Of a stretch of 64,000 nucleotides of DNA, positions 7,404 through 16,621 are shown piece after piece. Position 1 is the stretch's first letter. Each line of letters begins with the position of its first letter. This DNA comes from Vicinamibacterales bacterium (GTDB lineage: Bacteria > Acidobacteriota > Vicinamibacteria > Vicinamibacterales > UBA2999). The stretch lies in assembly GCA_041659285.1 (NCBI GenBank), contig JBAZYO010000008.1, forward strand, positions 1-64,000. Reading direction: 5' to 3'. The position numbers and the translations under genes are program-made. The notes beneath the pieces are model-generated. The model saw only the letters and a list, made by a program, of their open reading frames with translations. It did no database searches and had not been told where the DNA came from.

Positions 7404-9137
7404 TCATTTCGGTGCGGAGAGTTTAACGTCAACCGCCTTGGTTTCGCCCTCGCCGAGCGAGAACTTGGTGGCGAGGTCTTTCACCGAGGCCAGGAACTCC
7501 GCGTCCCCGGCCTGGCCGTCTTCGAGGACTTGCAGTGCCACGACCAGGTAGTCCTCCGACGGCGGCAACGCGGTCATGCGATACGTGCCCGCTTGATCCG
7601 GACGAGCCGCCTTGATGAACCGCGACTGAAACGCCCAGAGCTTCTCGTTGGCGGGGAACACCACCACGGTGGCGTCGAGCAACGGCTGGCCGCGCGAGTC
7701 GGTCACCTGGCCTGACAGCGTGCTCACCTTCTTGGTGAGCACCACCTGCACGCCGCCGACGGTCTGGCCCGCCGGGAACTCCGTGGGCACGTCGGTGATG
7801 TCCTGGCCGTTGAGGCCAACCGACTTGAGCACCCAGCCGGTCGGGGCGCCGACGCGGATCAGGCGCGTGTCGGTGAGGCCGCGCAGCTCGAAGCTCCAGT
7901 CGTCGCCGACGCGGCCGAGGCCGCCGCTGCCGATGCCCTGCACGTCGATGTTGACCGCGCGCGCCGCCACCTGGAGCTGCTGCGGGCGGAAGTCCAGCGG
8001 CTCGCCCGTGTCGCTGACCACGGTGCCCGTCACCACCGCCCCGGGCGAGGTGACCATCGTCAGGCCCGTCACATCCTCCGCGCCGACCACGAGATCCATC
8101 CTGGCCAGCTCGCCTTCGCCACCGCGACCGCCGGTTCGTGCCTGTACCTGGTAGCGGCCCGGGGCCACGTTGCCCACCTGGAACGCGCCGGTACGATCGG
8201 TGCGTCCGCCGTTGCCGCCCTGTTGCATCACGACGCCGCGTCCGCCCGCGGTGCCGCCTGGAACGAGCATCACCGTGCCGCCCGAGGCCGGCGCGCCGTC
8301 CGACGACATCACCGTGCCCGACACGCGCACCATCCGCGTGGCGATCAGGCCGAACGACACCGACGTGTTCTCCTGCGACACGGCCAGCGTGACGCGCGCG
8401 GCTTCGGCGATGTTCGGAGTGCCGGGATAGTAGGTGGCGGCATAGCCCGAGGTTTCGCCGGCGGGATCCGCCGCTTCAGTGCCGCCGGTGCGGAGCGTCG
8501 CGCTGACGAAGTACTCGCCGGGCGGCAAGCCGAACAGGCGGTAGTGTCCCTGGTCGTCGGTGGTGTCGCGCGAGTTCGATCCCGGCGCCGCGGTCAGTCG
8601 TCGCCCTCCGGCCGCGTAGCTGTAGCGCATGGCGATCACCGAGGCGTTGGCCACCGGTTCGCCGAACTCATCGGTGACGCGGCCGCCCAGCACGCTGCCG
8701 CGCGGCAGCGCGATCTGCAGCTTCTCGAGCGTCTGCCCATCCGCGAGCTCGATAGGCGTGCCAGATTCGGACGGACGCCGCTGGCCGTATTGCAGCGAGA
8801 CGAACCCGCCCTTGCTGGCGGTCATGGTGTAACGGCCGGCGGGCAGTTCCTTGATTTCAAATCGGCCCTGCGCGTCGGTGGCCGCGAGCCGGCCCTCGCG
8901 CGCTTCGTTCGACACAATCCGCACCTGCGCGCGTCGGATCGGCGCGCCGTTGTCGGCGGCCACGATCTGTCCGCGCATCACGGCCGTGCCCCGGGGCGCA
9001 TCCGCCCGCGGCGCATTCGCGCGGGCGGGGCCGCGCAGCTGGCCCTGCGCGCCGCCGGGTCCCCCGGCGCCACCCTGGGCCAGCAGTCCCACCGACGCCA
9101 GGCACGCCACCACCGCGACGAGAAGATGTTGCTTCAC
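7404..9137 (-). CDS. Secreted carboxypeptidase-regulatory-like domain protein (paralog of 10260-12011)
   Basis: A 577-residue exported protein. The N-terminus MKQHLLVAVVACLASVGLLA is a signal peptide, followed by a Gly/Ala/Pro-rich linker. Several CarboxypepD_reg (transthyretin-like beta-sandwich) units follow, marked by G-x-V/I plus FEIKELPAGRY, YRLFGLPPGEYFVSA, FQVGNVAPGRYQV and YRMTALPPSEDYLV. There are no peptidase residues. Such proteins are abundant in Acidobacteria and are thought to bind surfaces or glycans, but no activity is established. The start is GTG at 9137, exactly six bases after TAGACT (9149-9144), so a leaderless transcript is likely. It is paralogous over its whole length to the 583-residue protein two genes upstream. 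Confidence 0.85.
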   Translation of the reverse strand: MKQHLLVAVVACLASVGLLAQGGAGGPGGAQGQLRGPARANAPRADAPRGTAVMRGQIVAADNGAPIRRAQVRIVSNEAREGRLAATDAQGRFEIKELPAGRYTMTASKGGFVSLQYGQRRPSESGTPIELADGQTLEKLQIALPRGSVLGGRVTDEFGEPVANASVIAMRYSYAAGGRRLTAAPGSNSRDTTDDQGHYRLFGLPPGEYFVSATLRTGGTEAADPAGETSGYAATYYPGTPNIAEAARVTLAVSQENTSVSFGLIATRMVRVSGTVMSSDGAPASGGTVMLVPGGTAGGRGVVMQQGGNGGRTDRTGAFQVGNVAPGRYQVQARTGGRGGEGELARMDLVVGAEDVTGLTMVTSPGAVVTGTVVSDTGEPLDFRPQQLQVAARAVNIDVQGIGSGGLGRVGDDWSFELRGLTDTRLIRVGAPTGWVLKSVGLNGQDITDVPTEFPAGQTVGGVQVVLTKKVSTLSGQVTDSRGQPLLDATVVVFPANEKLWAFQSRFIKAARPDQAGTYRMTALPPSEDYLVVALQVLEDGQAGDAEFLASVKDLATKFSLGEGETKAVDVKLSAPK

Positions 9138-9171
9138 ATCTACAGTCTACGAGCGAAGGGGGCGGCCCCGC

Positions 9172-10197
9172 TTACCGGCCGGCGGCGGCAAAGGCGTCCT
9201 TCATCTGCGAGTAGGTGGCCCACTGGGCCTTGCCGGACGCGACCAGCGGGTCGATTTCGTCCTGCAGCCACCGCTCGAGCGTGCGATCGCCGCCGTAGCT
9301 GTTCCCCTGCAATTCGCCGGGGTGCAGCGTCAGGTGGAACACATGCGTCACCGACGGCTTCGACGCCACCATCGACAACGATCCGCTGAGTCCGTCGGTC
9401 CAGTAGTCCTGCAGCGCCCGGGCCGGGTCGGCCGCGGCGTTGATCTCGTCTTCGTGCATGGCCTTCGGCTCGATCGCGCCGGTCGGCAGGTAGACGACGG
9501 CGGCGTTGGCGTTGTGGCGCAGGAACGCTCTCATGGTCGCTTCGCTGGGCCCGCCCGATGGCCGCCACGGCGTCGTTACCTGCAGTCGCGGGTCGGCATC
9601 CTGCGTGCGCGGGTTCTTCCAGTCGCTCATCACGTCGAGGCCGACGGCGGCCGCGGCCTCGAGCACGTGCGGATACAGGTTGCCGCCGCTGAACATGCGC
9701 ACGCGCTCCACGCCCAGGGCGCGGATCGTCGCGAGCTGGCTCCCCATCACCTCGATCCAGCGCTCCACCGCCAGGTCTTCGCTGTCGGATCCGAGATGCG
9801 CGTCTTCGTGGAAGTGGAAGGCGATCTCGTGACCGCGCGCGGCGAGCTCACCGATCACGTTGTCGCCGTACTTCACGCACGAGTCGGTGAACGGCGATTG
9901 CACCTGGATGGTGGCGCGGCCCCCGTGCGCTTCGATGGTGGCCATCAGCGAGCGCAGCAACTCCGCGTGCCGGCGGAAGTAGGCCTCATTGTCGTAGCTG
10001 CCGCTGCGGCCGGTGCTGACGATCACGCCATCCTCGAGGCCGAACGGCTCGACGTGAATGCCGATCCCGACCAACAAAGTGCCGGCCGAGCCTTGCTCGG
10101 CCCGGAGGGACGCCTCCCGGGCCGGTCCGGCGACGGCCAGCAGGCCGGCAATCAAGGAGACGGCAGCGAAACGATGGGCAATCTTGTGCGCGCGCAT
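9172..10197 (-). CDS. Secreted polysaccharide-deacetylase-like protein
   Basis: A 341-residue protein with a signal peptide (about residues 1-28), hence periplasmic or secreted. The segment GHEIAFHFHEDAH resembles the metal-binding GHxIxxHxxxH motif of NodB-type carbohydrate esterases. The rest is compatible with that barrel (strands at VGIGIHVEP, ATIQVQSPF, VRMFSGGN, HVFHLTLHPGE). The canonical catalytic TFDDG segment is not obvious, so it may be a divergent family member with another activity. ATG at 10197 has AGGAGGGG ten bases upstream. It lies between two CarboxypepD_reg paralogs in one direction and may act with them on glycans. Confidence 0.6.
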   Translation of the reverse strand: MRAHKIAHRFAAVSLIAGLLAVAGPAREASLRAEQGSAGTLLVGIGIHVEPFGLEDGVIVSTGRSGSYDNEAYFRRHAELLRSLMATIEAHGGRATIQVQSPFTDSCVKYGDNVIGELAARGHEIAFHFHEDAHLGSDSEDLAVERWIEVMGSQLATIRALGVERVRMFSGGNLYPHVLEAAAAVGLDVMSDWKNPRTQDADPRLQVTTPWRPSGGPSEATMRAFLRHNANAAVVYLPTGAIEPKAMHEDEINAAADPARALQDYWTDGLSGSLSMVASKPSVTHVFHLTLHPGELQGNSYGGDRTLERWLQDEIDPLVASGKAQWATYSQMKDAFAAAGR

Positions 10198-10259
10198 AAC
10201 GTAGTCCCCTCCTGGGGATGAGCACTACGTCAGACCCGGTGCCCGGCCGAATGGTTACA

Positions 10260-12011
10260 TCAAGGCTGCAGCTTCGACAACTTGATGTCGATCGCCTTGG
10301 CTTCGCCCTCGTTCAGCGTGAACGGCTTGGCCTCTTCCCTGGCCCGATCGAGGAAGTCCGGGTCGCCGCCCTGTCCCTGCTCGAGGTTCTGGACCGCGAT
10401 GATCAGATAGTCCTCGCCCGGAGGCAGCGCCTTGATGGCGTAGCGGCCCTGGGTGTCGGGCCGCAGCGTCCGAAGGTAGCGCGACTGGCTGGTCCAGCGC
10501 TCGCGATTGACCGGGAAGATGACCACGCTCGCGTCAACGACGGGACGATTGCGGTCGTCGGTGACGAGACCGGAGAGGTCCGTGGCCTTCCTGGTGAGCA
10601 CGATCTCGATGCCTTCGACCGCACGGCCGGGGACGAAGTCAATGCCGGTATCGGTCACCTCGTTGCCGCCCTGGAAGACACCCTTGACGTACCACCCTCC
10701 CGTCACGAAGGCGCGAATCAGGCGGCGGTCCGACAGCCCGGACATCGTGAACGTGAAGTCGTCGTTGACCTTGGTCTGCGGCATGCCTCCCGCCATCACC
10801 ATCGGTTCGGCGGTCGTGGCCGAGACCTGGACCTCGCCGGGACGGAACGTGGGCGCCGCGCCGTCATCGGTGGTGATGACGCCGTGAGCGGTGGCGCCAA
10901 CCGACGTCGTGACCAGGACGTTGTCGATGTCGTCGTTGCCGACCGTGATCGGGACGATGGCGAATTCAGCCGTCGCGTCGGGCATCCCGTTGGGACGGGC
11001 CTGGAGGTTGTAGCGGCCGGGCGGCACGTTCGTGAACTCGAACGAGCCGTCCGAGCGCACCATGGCGTTGCTCATGTTCATCATCATGGACATCTGCGCG
11101 GGATCGCCCGGCGACAACATCAACATCATTCGCGGCACCGGCTCGCCGCGGGAGTTCATCGCGCGTCCGCGCACGCGCGCCATCCGTGCCACGATCATCG
11201 CGAAGTTCGCGCCGGTCATCTCCTGGCCGGCCTTCAGCGGGATCCGCGTCGCCTCGCCGATGTTCGGTGTGCCGGGATAGTAGGTGGGCGCGAAGCCATC
11301 GGCCTCGGTGTTGTTGCCACCGGTCACTATGATCATGCTGCGGCTGACGGCGCTGACGTAGTAGTCGCCGGGCGGCAGGCCGAACAACCGGAACCCGCCC
11401 TGGTCGTCGGTGCGATCGTTCGAGCCCTCGGCGCCCGCCGGCATCAAGCGCCGGCCGCCCCCCATGAACACGTAGCGCACGGCAGTGACTTGCGTGCCCG
11501 ACACCGGCTCGCCGCCATCGTCCAGGATGCGGCCGGCAATGACGCCGCCGCGCGCGAGCGAGAAGTTCACCTTTTCCGCCGTTTGCGCGTCGACCAGCTC
11601 GATGGGCGTGCCTTGTTCGCCGGGCCGGCGCTGGCCGTACTGGCCCGTGACGAAACCGCCCTTCTGCGCCATCAGGCTGTAGCGTCCGGCCGGCAGTTCC
11701 TTGATTTCAAAGCGTCCTTCGCCGTCGGTGCTCGTGACACCGCCGCCTCCGCTGGCGTCCATGGCCATCGCGCGAACCTGCGCGCGGCGGACCGGCGCAC
11801 CGGTCACGGCCGCGACCACGGTGCCACGGATGATCGCGGTGCCCTTAGGCGGCGGTTCACCCGGCCGCGTCGGCCGCGCCGGCATGCGGGTGGGTTGCCC
11901 CGGCGCCGGCTGCCCGGGCTGAGCCGTCTGTCCTGGTGCCGTGGGTTGCGGCGCTTGAGCCAAAAGGGCTGTTCCAGCAGCGATGGTGAGGACGAATACG
12001 AGATAACGCAT
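10260..12011 (-). CDS. Secreted carboxypeptidase-regulatory-like domain protein
   Basis: A 583-residue exported protein with a signal peptide (MRYLVFVLTIAAGTALLA) and a Pro/Gln/Gly-rich linker. At least four CarboxypepD_reg repeats follow (FEIKELPAGRYSLMA, FRLFGLPPGDYYVSA, FEFTNVPPGRYNLQA, YAIKALPPGEDYLI). It aligns along its length with the 577-residue product at 7404-9137; segments such as PIRRAQVR/PVRRAQVR, YYPGTPNI and TPIEL recur, so the two arose by duplication. ATG at 12011 has GGAG six bases upstream. The function is unknown; a surface or glycan-binding role is inferred from the fold. Confidence 0.85.
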   Translation of the reverse strand: MRYLVFVLTIAAGTALLAQAPQPTAPGQTAQPGQPAPGQPTRMPARPTRPGEPPPKGTAIIRGTVVAAVTGAPVRRAQVRAMAMDASGGGGVTSTDGEGRFEIKELPAGRYSLMAQKGGFVTGQYGQRRPGEQGTPIELVDAQTAEKVNFSLARGGVIAGRILDDGGEPVSGTQVTAVRYVFMGGGRRLMPAGAEGSNDRTDDQGGFRLFGLPPGDYYVSAVSRSMIIVTGGNNTEADGFAPTYYPGTPNIGEATRIPLKAGQEMTGANFAMIVARMARVRGRAMNSRGEPVPRMMLMLSPGDPAQMSMMMNMSNAMVRSDGSFEFTNVPPGRYNLQARPNGMPDATAEFAIVPITVGNDDIDNVLVTTSVGATAHGVITTDDGAAPTFRPGEVQVSATTAEPMVMAGGMPQTKVNDDFTFTMSGLSDRRLIRAFVTGGWYVKGVFQGGNEVTDTGIDFVPGRAVEGIEIVLTRKATDLSGLVTDDRNRPVVDASVVIFPVNRERWTSQSRYLRTLRPDTQGRYAIKALPPGEDYLIIAVQNLEQGQGGDPDFLDRAREEAKPFTLNEGEAKAIDIKLSKLQP

Positions 12012-12045
12012 CGGCTTCTCCGTGTCCCGACCTGTCCTGAGCGAG

Positions 12046-12075
12046 CGGGTGCGATGGCGGTCGCGATCGCACCCG
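12046..12075 (-). terminator. Perfect 10-bp inverted repeat between two leftward genes
   Basis: CGGGTGCGAT (12046-12055) and ATCGCACCCG (12066-12075) pair perfectly around a 10-base loop. It lies between the end of the oxidoreductase pair (12138) and the CarboxypepD_reg start (12011). It has no clear U-tract, so it may be an attenuator or protein site rather than an intrinsic terminator. Confidence 0.45.
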
Positions 12076-12137
12076 CGAGTCGAAGGACTCCCGACTCCCG
12101 GATTAGGACGTGTTTGTAGAACGGTTTGTTTGGAGGG

Positions 12138-13712
12138 TCAAGCCAGTTCGCGTGCAATCACCGCGGCGGCATTTGCCCCTGAGCCCCCAGTGAGGCCGGT
12201 GCCGGGATGCGAACCGGAGCTGCACAGGAAAAGACCGCGCACCGGCGTGCGATGGTCGCCGAATCCCAGCAGCGGACGCATCGTGAAGAACTGGTCGAGC
12301 GACAACTCGCCGTGGAAGATCTGGCCGCCGGTCAGTCCCCAACCGCGCTCGAGGTCCAGGGGCGTGAGCACCTGCCGGGCGACGACCGACGACGAGAAGC
12401 CCGGCGCGTAGTGCTCGATCGTCGAGGAGACGATGTCGCCGAAAGCCTCGCGCTCGGCGTCCCAATTACTGTCTCGCAACTGGTAGGGCGCGAACTGCGC
12501 GTAGGCCGACAGCACGTGCGCGCCCTTGGGCGCGAGCCCGGGGTTGTCGATCGACGGGATGGTGAACTCGACCCACGGATGCGTCGAGTAGCGGCCGTAC
12601 TTGGCGTGATCGAACGCACGCTCGAGGTAGTCGAGGTCCGGCGCCAGGCGGACCCGCCCCGACAGCATTTCCCGCGTGGCGCCCGTGAACGACGGCAGGG
12701 AAGACAGCGCGAAGTTCACCTTGGCCAGCGTGCCGCGCGAACGATAGTTCGTGATGCGCCACAGGAACTCCGGCGGCAGGTGGTCGGCTCCGCACAACGT
12801 CAGGAGCGTGCGCTTCGGATCGACGCCAGACACCACCGAGCGCGCCTCGATGTGCTCGCCTCCGGCCAGTGTCACGCCGGTGGCGCGATCGTCGGCCACG
12901 TCGATTCTCGCGACCGCCACCCCGGTCCTGATCTCCACGCCGTAGCGCTCCGCCGCGCGCCGCAACGCGCTCGCGAACGCCGCCGGCCCGCCGGCCACCA
13001 CCTGCCCGCCCGGCCACGCCAGCGACCGGTTGGCGGCCGCCAGCAGCAATTGTAGGCCGCTGCCCGCGGACCACGGCCCCAGCATCGCGCCGAAAATGCC
13101 ATCCGCGGCCAGCGTGGCGCGCAGCAACTCGGTCTCCACCGACTCGCTCACCAGGTCGGCCACCGCCATCGGCCCCCATCGCAGCAGGCGCCACTGGTCG
13201 GCCTTGGGCAGCCCGCGGAACGCCGACAGCGTGTGCATCAGCGCGAAGATGTCGCGCGCGTTCGGCGCGTCGATTGACGGCGGCGCGGCCTGAAACAGCG
13301 ATCCGATCAATCCGCCGAGGCGGCCAAGCGACTGGTGAAACGCCGGCCACGCGCGCGCGTCATTCGCCGACCACGCGCCGAGGCCCTCCGCCGTCCGGCG
13401 CGCGTCGTTCCAGACCACCAGCGCGCGGCCATCCGGCGACAGGGTGCTGACCTCGATCGCGGTGTCGAGAAACCGCAGGCCGTGGAGGAAGAGCTGCAAG
13501 CCTTCGACGACGTCGCGGCGGACCGGTGCGGTGGCATGCGCCAGCGTGGGGACGCGGAAGCCCGGAGCGATCTCGCTCTCGGCGGCGCAGCCGCCAACCT
13601 CGTCGCGCTGCTCGACCAGCAGCGTGCGCACGCCCGCCTTGCCGAGCAGCGCGGCGCAGGTCAGCCCGTTCACGCCGCCGCCAATGACAATGGCGTCGTA
13701 GCGCGTGGTCAC
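12138..13712 (-). CDS. FAD-dependent NAD(P)/FAD oxidoreductase, PYROXD2/phytoene-desaturase type (second of pair)
   Basis: A 524-residue flavoprotein. The N-terminal Rossmann fold is YDAIVIGGGVNGLTCAA followed by the E/D-binding LLVEQRDEVGGCA. The C-terminal FAD segment is LFLCSSGSHPGTGLTGGSGANAA, with the length of the PYROXD2/CrtI-like family. The frame is open far upstream, but that part belongs to no protein. The GTG at 13712 overlaps the TGA of the preceding gene by four bases (GTGA), so the two are translationally coupled. It is a full-length paralog of its upstream neighbour. The substrate is unknown; carotenoid genes are absent, so phytoene is unlikely. Confidence 0.85.
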   Translation of the reverse strand: MTTRYDAIVIGGGVNGLTCAALLGKAGVRTLLVEQRDEVGGCAAESEIAPGFRVPTLAHATAPVRRDVVEGLQLFLHGLRFLDTAIEVSTLSPDGRALVVWNDARRTAEGLGAWSANDARAWPAFHQSLGRLGGLIGSLFQAAPPSIDAPNARDIFALMHTLSAFRGLPKADQWRLLRWGPMAVADLVSESVETELLRATLAADGIFGAMLGPWSAGSGLQLLLAAANRSLAWPGGQVVAGGPAAFASALRRAAERYGVEIRTGVAVARIDVADDRATGVTLAGGEHIEARSVVSGVDPKRTLLTLCGADHLPPEFLWRITNYRSRGTLAKVNFALSSLPSFTGATREMLSGRVRLAPDLDYLERAFDHAKYGRYSTHPWVEFTIPSIDNPGLAPKGAHVLSAYAQFAPYQLRDSNWDAEREAFGDIVSSTIEHYAPGFSSSVVARQVLTPLDLERGWGLTGGQIFHGELSLDQFFTMRPLLGFGDHRTPVRGLFLCSSGSHPGTGLTGGSGANAAAVIARELA

Positions 13713-15289
13713 CGCGACACCTGTTTCAGGATCTGTGTGGCAGCGTTTCTTCCCGGCGCGCCCATGATGCCGCCGCCGGGGTGCGTGGCCGACCCGCACA
13801 TGTAGAGGCGATCGATCGGCGTCGCGTACTGCGCGTAGCCCGGCACCGGCCGGAGGAAGAACAACTGCTCGAGCGTCAGCTCGCCCTGGAAGATGTTGCC
13901 CTCGGTGAGGCCGAACTCGCGTTCGATGTCGAGTGGCGTCAGCACCTGCCGGTGCAGGATGATGTCCTTGATGTTGGGGGCATACTCCGCGATGGTGTCG
14001 ATCACGGCATCGCCGAACGCCTCGCGCTGGCGGTCGTCCCACACGCCGTCCTTCAGGTGATACGGCGCGTACTGCACGAAGCACGACATCACGTGCTTGC
14101 CCGGCGGCGCCACCGACGGATCGGTCAGCGACGGGATCACCAAGTCCATGTACGGGCGGCTCGAAAACCTCCCGTACTTCGCATCGTCGTAGGCGCGCTC
14201 CATGTAATCCACGCTGGGGGAGATCGAGATGGCGCCGCGCAAGTGCGGGCCCGGCCCAGGCAGGCAGGTGAAGTTGGGGAGCGCGTCGAGGGCCAGGTTC
14301 ACCTTGCCGGACGATCCCCGGTACTTGTACCGCTTCACGCCTTCGACGAACTCGGGTGGCAGGTCGCGCTCGTCCATGAACTTCAGGAAGGTGAGGTTCG
14401 GGTCAACGCTCGAGACCACGACCTTGGCGTGAATCTCGTCGCCGTTGGCCAGCGCGACACCGGTGGCCCGTCCGTTCTTCGAGAGAATCTGCGCGACCGC
14501 GGCGTCGGTGCGAATCTCGGCGCCGAATTCGCACGCCGCCGCGGCAATGGCATTCGAGACCGCACCGGTCCCGCCGCGCGAGAGGCCCCACGACCGGAAC
14601 GCGCCGTCGATTTCGCCCATGTAGTGATGCAGCAGCACATAAGCCGTGCCGGGCGAGCGCACGCCGAGAAAAGTCCCGATGATCCCCGACGCCGACATCG
14701 TCGCCTTGAGCACGTCGGTCTCGAACCACTGATCCAGGAAGTCCACCGCGCTCATGGTGAGTAACTGGACCTGGTTCACCTTGTCGTGGAACCGCATGTC
14801 GCGGAAGCGCTTGCCCATGCCGAGCAGCTCGAGCAGTCCGCGCGGATCGAGCGAAGTCGGATCCGGCGGCAGCATGCCCATGATCGGCTTGGCGAAGCGG
14901 CCCATTTCGACCATGGCCTTGCCGTACTCGTCGTAGGCCTCGGCGTCGAGGCGCGAGTGGCGGGCGATGTCGCGGCGGGTCTTGTCGTGATCGTTGACGC
15001 GCCACAGGTAGTCGCCGTTCGGCATCGGCGTCATGGTGCCGTCGAGCGGCAGCAGCTCCATGCCGTGGCGCGGCAGGTCGAGCTCGCGGATGATCTCCGG
15101 CCGGAGCAGGGACACCACATAGGAGCAGACCGAGAACTTGAAGCCGGGGAACACTTCCTCGGTCACGGCGGCGCCGCCGACGACGTGCCGGCGCTCGAGC
15201 ACCAGCACCTTGCGGCCGGCCCGGGCGAGGTAGGCGGCGCAGGTCAGGCCGTTGTGTCCGCCGCCAATCACGATTGCGTCGTATTTCAC
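13709..15289 (-). CDS. FAD-dependent NAD(P)/FAD oxidoreductase, PYROXD2/phytoene-desaturase type (first of pair)
   Basis: A 526-residue flavoprotein with YDAIVIGGGHNGLTCAAYLA (dinucleotide-binding), VLERRHVVGGAA next, and the C-terminal LYMCGSATHPGGGIMGAPG that closes over FAD. This matches the PYROXD2-like branch of the amine-oxidase/phytoene-desaturase superfamily. The start is GTG at 15289. It overlaps its paralog by four bases and diverges from the GcvT-like gene across 68 bases. An oxidase or dehydrogenase feeding a folate-dependent GcvT-like enzyme is a reasonable inference, since sarcosine and dimethylglycine metabolism pair such activities. Confidence 0.87.
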   Translation of the reverse strand: MKYDAIVIGGGHNGLTCAAYLARAGRKVLVLERRHVVGGAAVTEEVFPGFKFSVCSYVVSLLRPEIIRELDLPRHGMELLPLDGTMTPMPNGDYLWRVNDHDKTRRDIARHSRLDAEAYDEYGKAMVEMGRFAKPIMGMLPPDPTSLDPRGLLELLGMGKRFRDMRFHDKVNQVQLLTMSAVDFLDQWFETDVLKATMSASGIIGTFLGVRSPGTAYVLLHHYMGEIDGAFRSWGLSRGGTGAVSNAIAAAACEFGAEIRTDAAVAQILSKNGRATGVALANGDEIHAKVVVSSVDPNLTFLKFMDERDLPPEFVEGVKRYKYRGSSGKVNLALDALPNFTCLPGPGPHLRGAISISPSVDYMERAYDDAKYGRFSSRPYMDLVIPSLTDPSVAPPGKHVMSCFVQYAPYHLKDGVWDDRQREAFGDAVIDTIAEYAPNIKDIILHRQVLTPLDIEREFGLTEGNIFQGELTLEQLFFLRPVPGYAQYATPIDRLYMCGSATHPGGGIMGAPGRNAATQILKQVSR

Positions 15290-15345
15290 AGTATTGTTTT
15301 GCCTCGCTCCACCCGGCGGCCCGGCTCCGCAGGCCCGCCCGAAAG

Positions 15346-15351
15346 TATACT
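15346..15351 (+). promoter_or_regulatory. -10 box for leaderless GcvT-like gene
   Basis: TATACT lies exactly six bases before the GTG start at 15358, so transcription would begin at or next to the start codon. No good -35 is seen. Confidence 0.5.
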
Positions 15352-15357
15352 TTCGTC

Positions 15358-16551
15358 GTGCCTGTCGGTTCCGCCTTCCACGCCCGCACCATCGAGTTGT
15401 GCGAAAGCCTGAATTACCGCGATTGGGCGGGCTACTACGCGGTCAGCGCCTACGAGACCCACTACGAGCACGAATACAACGCCCTCCGCAACGCCTGCGG
15501 GATGATCGATATCTCTCCGCTGTTCAAGTACCGCGTCTCGGGCAATGACGCCGTCCGCCTGGTGAACCGCGTAATCACCAGGGATGCGTCGAAGATGGCG
15601 GTGGGGCAGGTCTACTACACGCCGTGGTGTGATGACGAGGGCAAGGTCATCGATGATGGCACGGTGACCCGGGTCGGGGAGCAGTCGTTCCGGTGGACCG
15701 CGGCGGACCCCAGCCTGCGCTGGCTGACGCGGAACGCCTCAGGCCTCGACGTCCAGGTCGAAGACGTGTCGGAACAAGTCGCCGCACTGGCGCTGCAGGG
15801 GCCGACCTCGGCGCGGCTGCTGCGGCAGGTGAGCACGGCCAACCTCGACAGCCTCCGCTACTTCCGCGCGACCAGCGGCACGATTGCCGGTGTGCCGGTG
15901 GACATCTCGCGCACCGGCTACACGGGCGATCTCGGCTACGAAATCTGGATGCCGTGGGACGCCGCGTTGCGGGTATGGGACGCCATCGTGTCGGCCGGCG
16001 CCGCGTTCGACCTGCATCCAGTGGGCATGCTCGCCTTGGACATCGCCCGCATCGAGGCGGGGCTGCTGCTGATCGACGTCGATTTCCACGGCAGCCGCAA
16101 GGCTTTGATCGAGTCGCACAAGTACTCGCCGTTCGAGCTCGGCATGGCGCGCCTCGTCGACATGAAGAAGGGCCCGTTCATCGGCCGCCAGCCGCTGGCC
16201 GAAGAGGCGTGGCGCGGCCACCCGCGGCAGATCGTTGGCCTGGCGATCGACTGGACCGACGTCGAGAAGCTGTTCGAAGCGGTCGGCCTGCCGCCCACGG
16301 CTCCTGCCGGCACCTCGCGCGTCGCCGTGCCGGTCTACAAGGGCAGCACGCAGGTCGGGCGCGCGACCTCGACCACGTGGTCGCCGATCCTGAAGCAGCT
16401 GATTGCGCTCGCCACCATCGACGCGCCCCACTTCGCCGTGGGGACGCGCCTCGAAATGGAAGTGACGGTGAATGCCGTCCGGCATCGTGCCAGGGCCACC
16501 GTAGTCCCCACTCCGTTCTTCAATCCGGCTCGAAAGACCGGGTCCGCCTGA
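15358..16551 (+). CDS. GcvT-like aminomethyltransferase family protein
   Basis: A 397-residue member of the glycine-cleavage T-protein family, which transfers one-carbon units to or from tetrahydrofolate. Family features: IELCESLNYRDWAGYYAVSAY near the start, MIDISPLFKYRVSG (the usual D-hS-x motif), ALQGPTSARLL, RTGYTGDLGYEIW, and the late GLLLIDVDFHGSRKAL. The open frame starts at 15274, but the GTG at 15358 fits both the protein family and the TATACT six bases before it. No glycine-cleavage H or P genes lie nearby. With the divergent oxidoreductase pair it may demethylate a methylated amine rather than serve glycine cleavage. Confidence 0.85.
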   Translation: MPVGSAFHARTIELCESLNYRDWAGYYAVSAYETHYEHEYNALRNACGMIDISPLFKYRVSGNDAVRLVNRVITRDASKMAVGQVYYTPWCDDEGKVIDDGTVTRVGEQSFRWTAADPSLRWLTRNASGLDVQVEDVSEQVAALALQGPTSARLLRQVSTANLDSLRYFRATSGTIAGVPVDISRTGYTGDLGYEIWMPWDAALRVWDAIVSAGAAFDLHPVGMLALDIARIEAGLLLIDVDFHGSRKALIESHKYSPFELGMARLVDMKKGPFIGRQPLAEEAWRGHPRQIVGLAIDWTDVEKLFEAVGLPPTAPAGTSRVAVPVYKGSTQVGRATSTTWSPILKQLIALATIDAPHFAVGTRLEMEVTVNAVRHRARATVVPTPFFNPARKTGSA

Positions 16552-16561
16552 AGGCGGACCC
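16540..16561 (+). terminator. Hairpin spanning the GcvT-like stop codon
   Basis: GGGTCCGCC (16540-16548) and GGCGGACCC (16553-16561) form a perfect 9-bp stem. The loop TGAA contains the TGA stop of the gene. No T-run follows. Confidence 0.5.
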
Positions 16562-16621
16562 CACAAAATGTGGCGTCCGGCTTCTCGGGCACCGAAGCCT
16601 TGGCGAAGGTGGCCAGCCGGA

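Noticed and set aside
10218..12119. Long 633-codon plus-strand open frame
   Set aside because: It is antisense to the CarboxypepD_reg gene; its composition (Arg/His/Val-rich, no folds) is that of a GC-rich shadow.
13713..14084. N-terminal extension giving a 648-residue oxidoreductase
   Set aside because: The extra sequence is the neighbouring gene read in another frame; the GTG at 13712 begins exactly at the FAD-binding fold.
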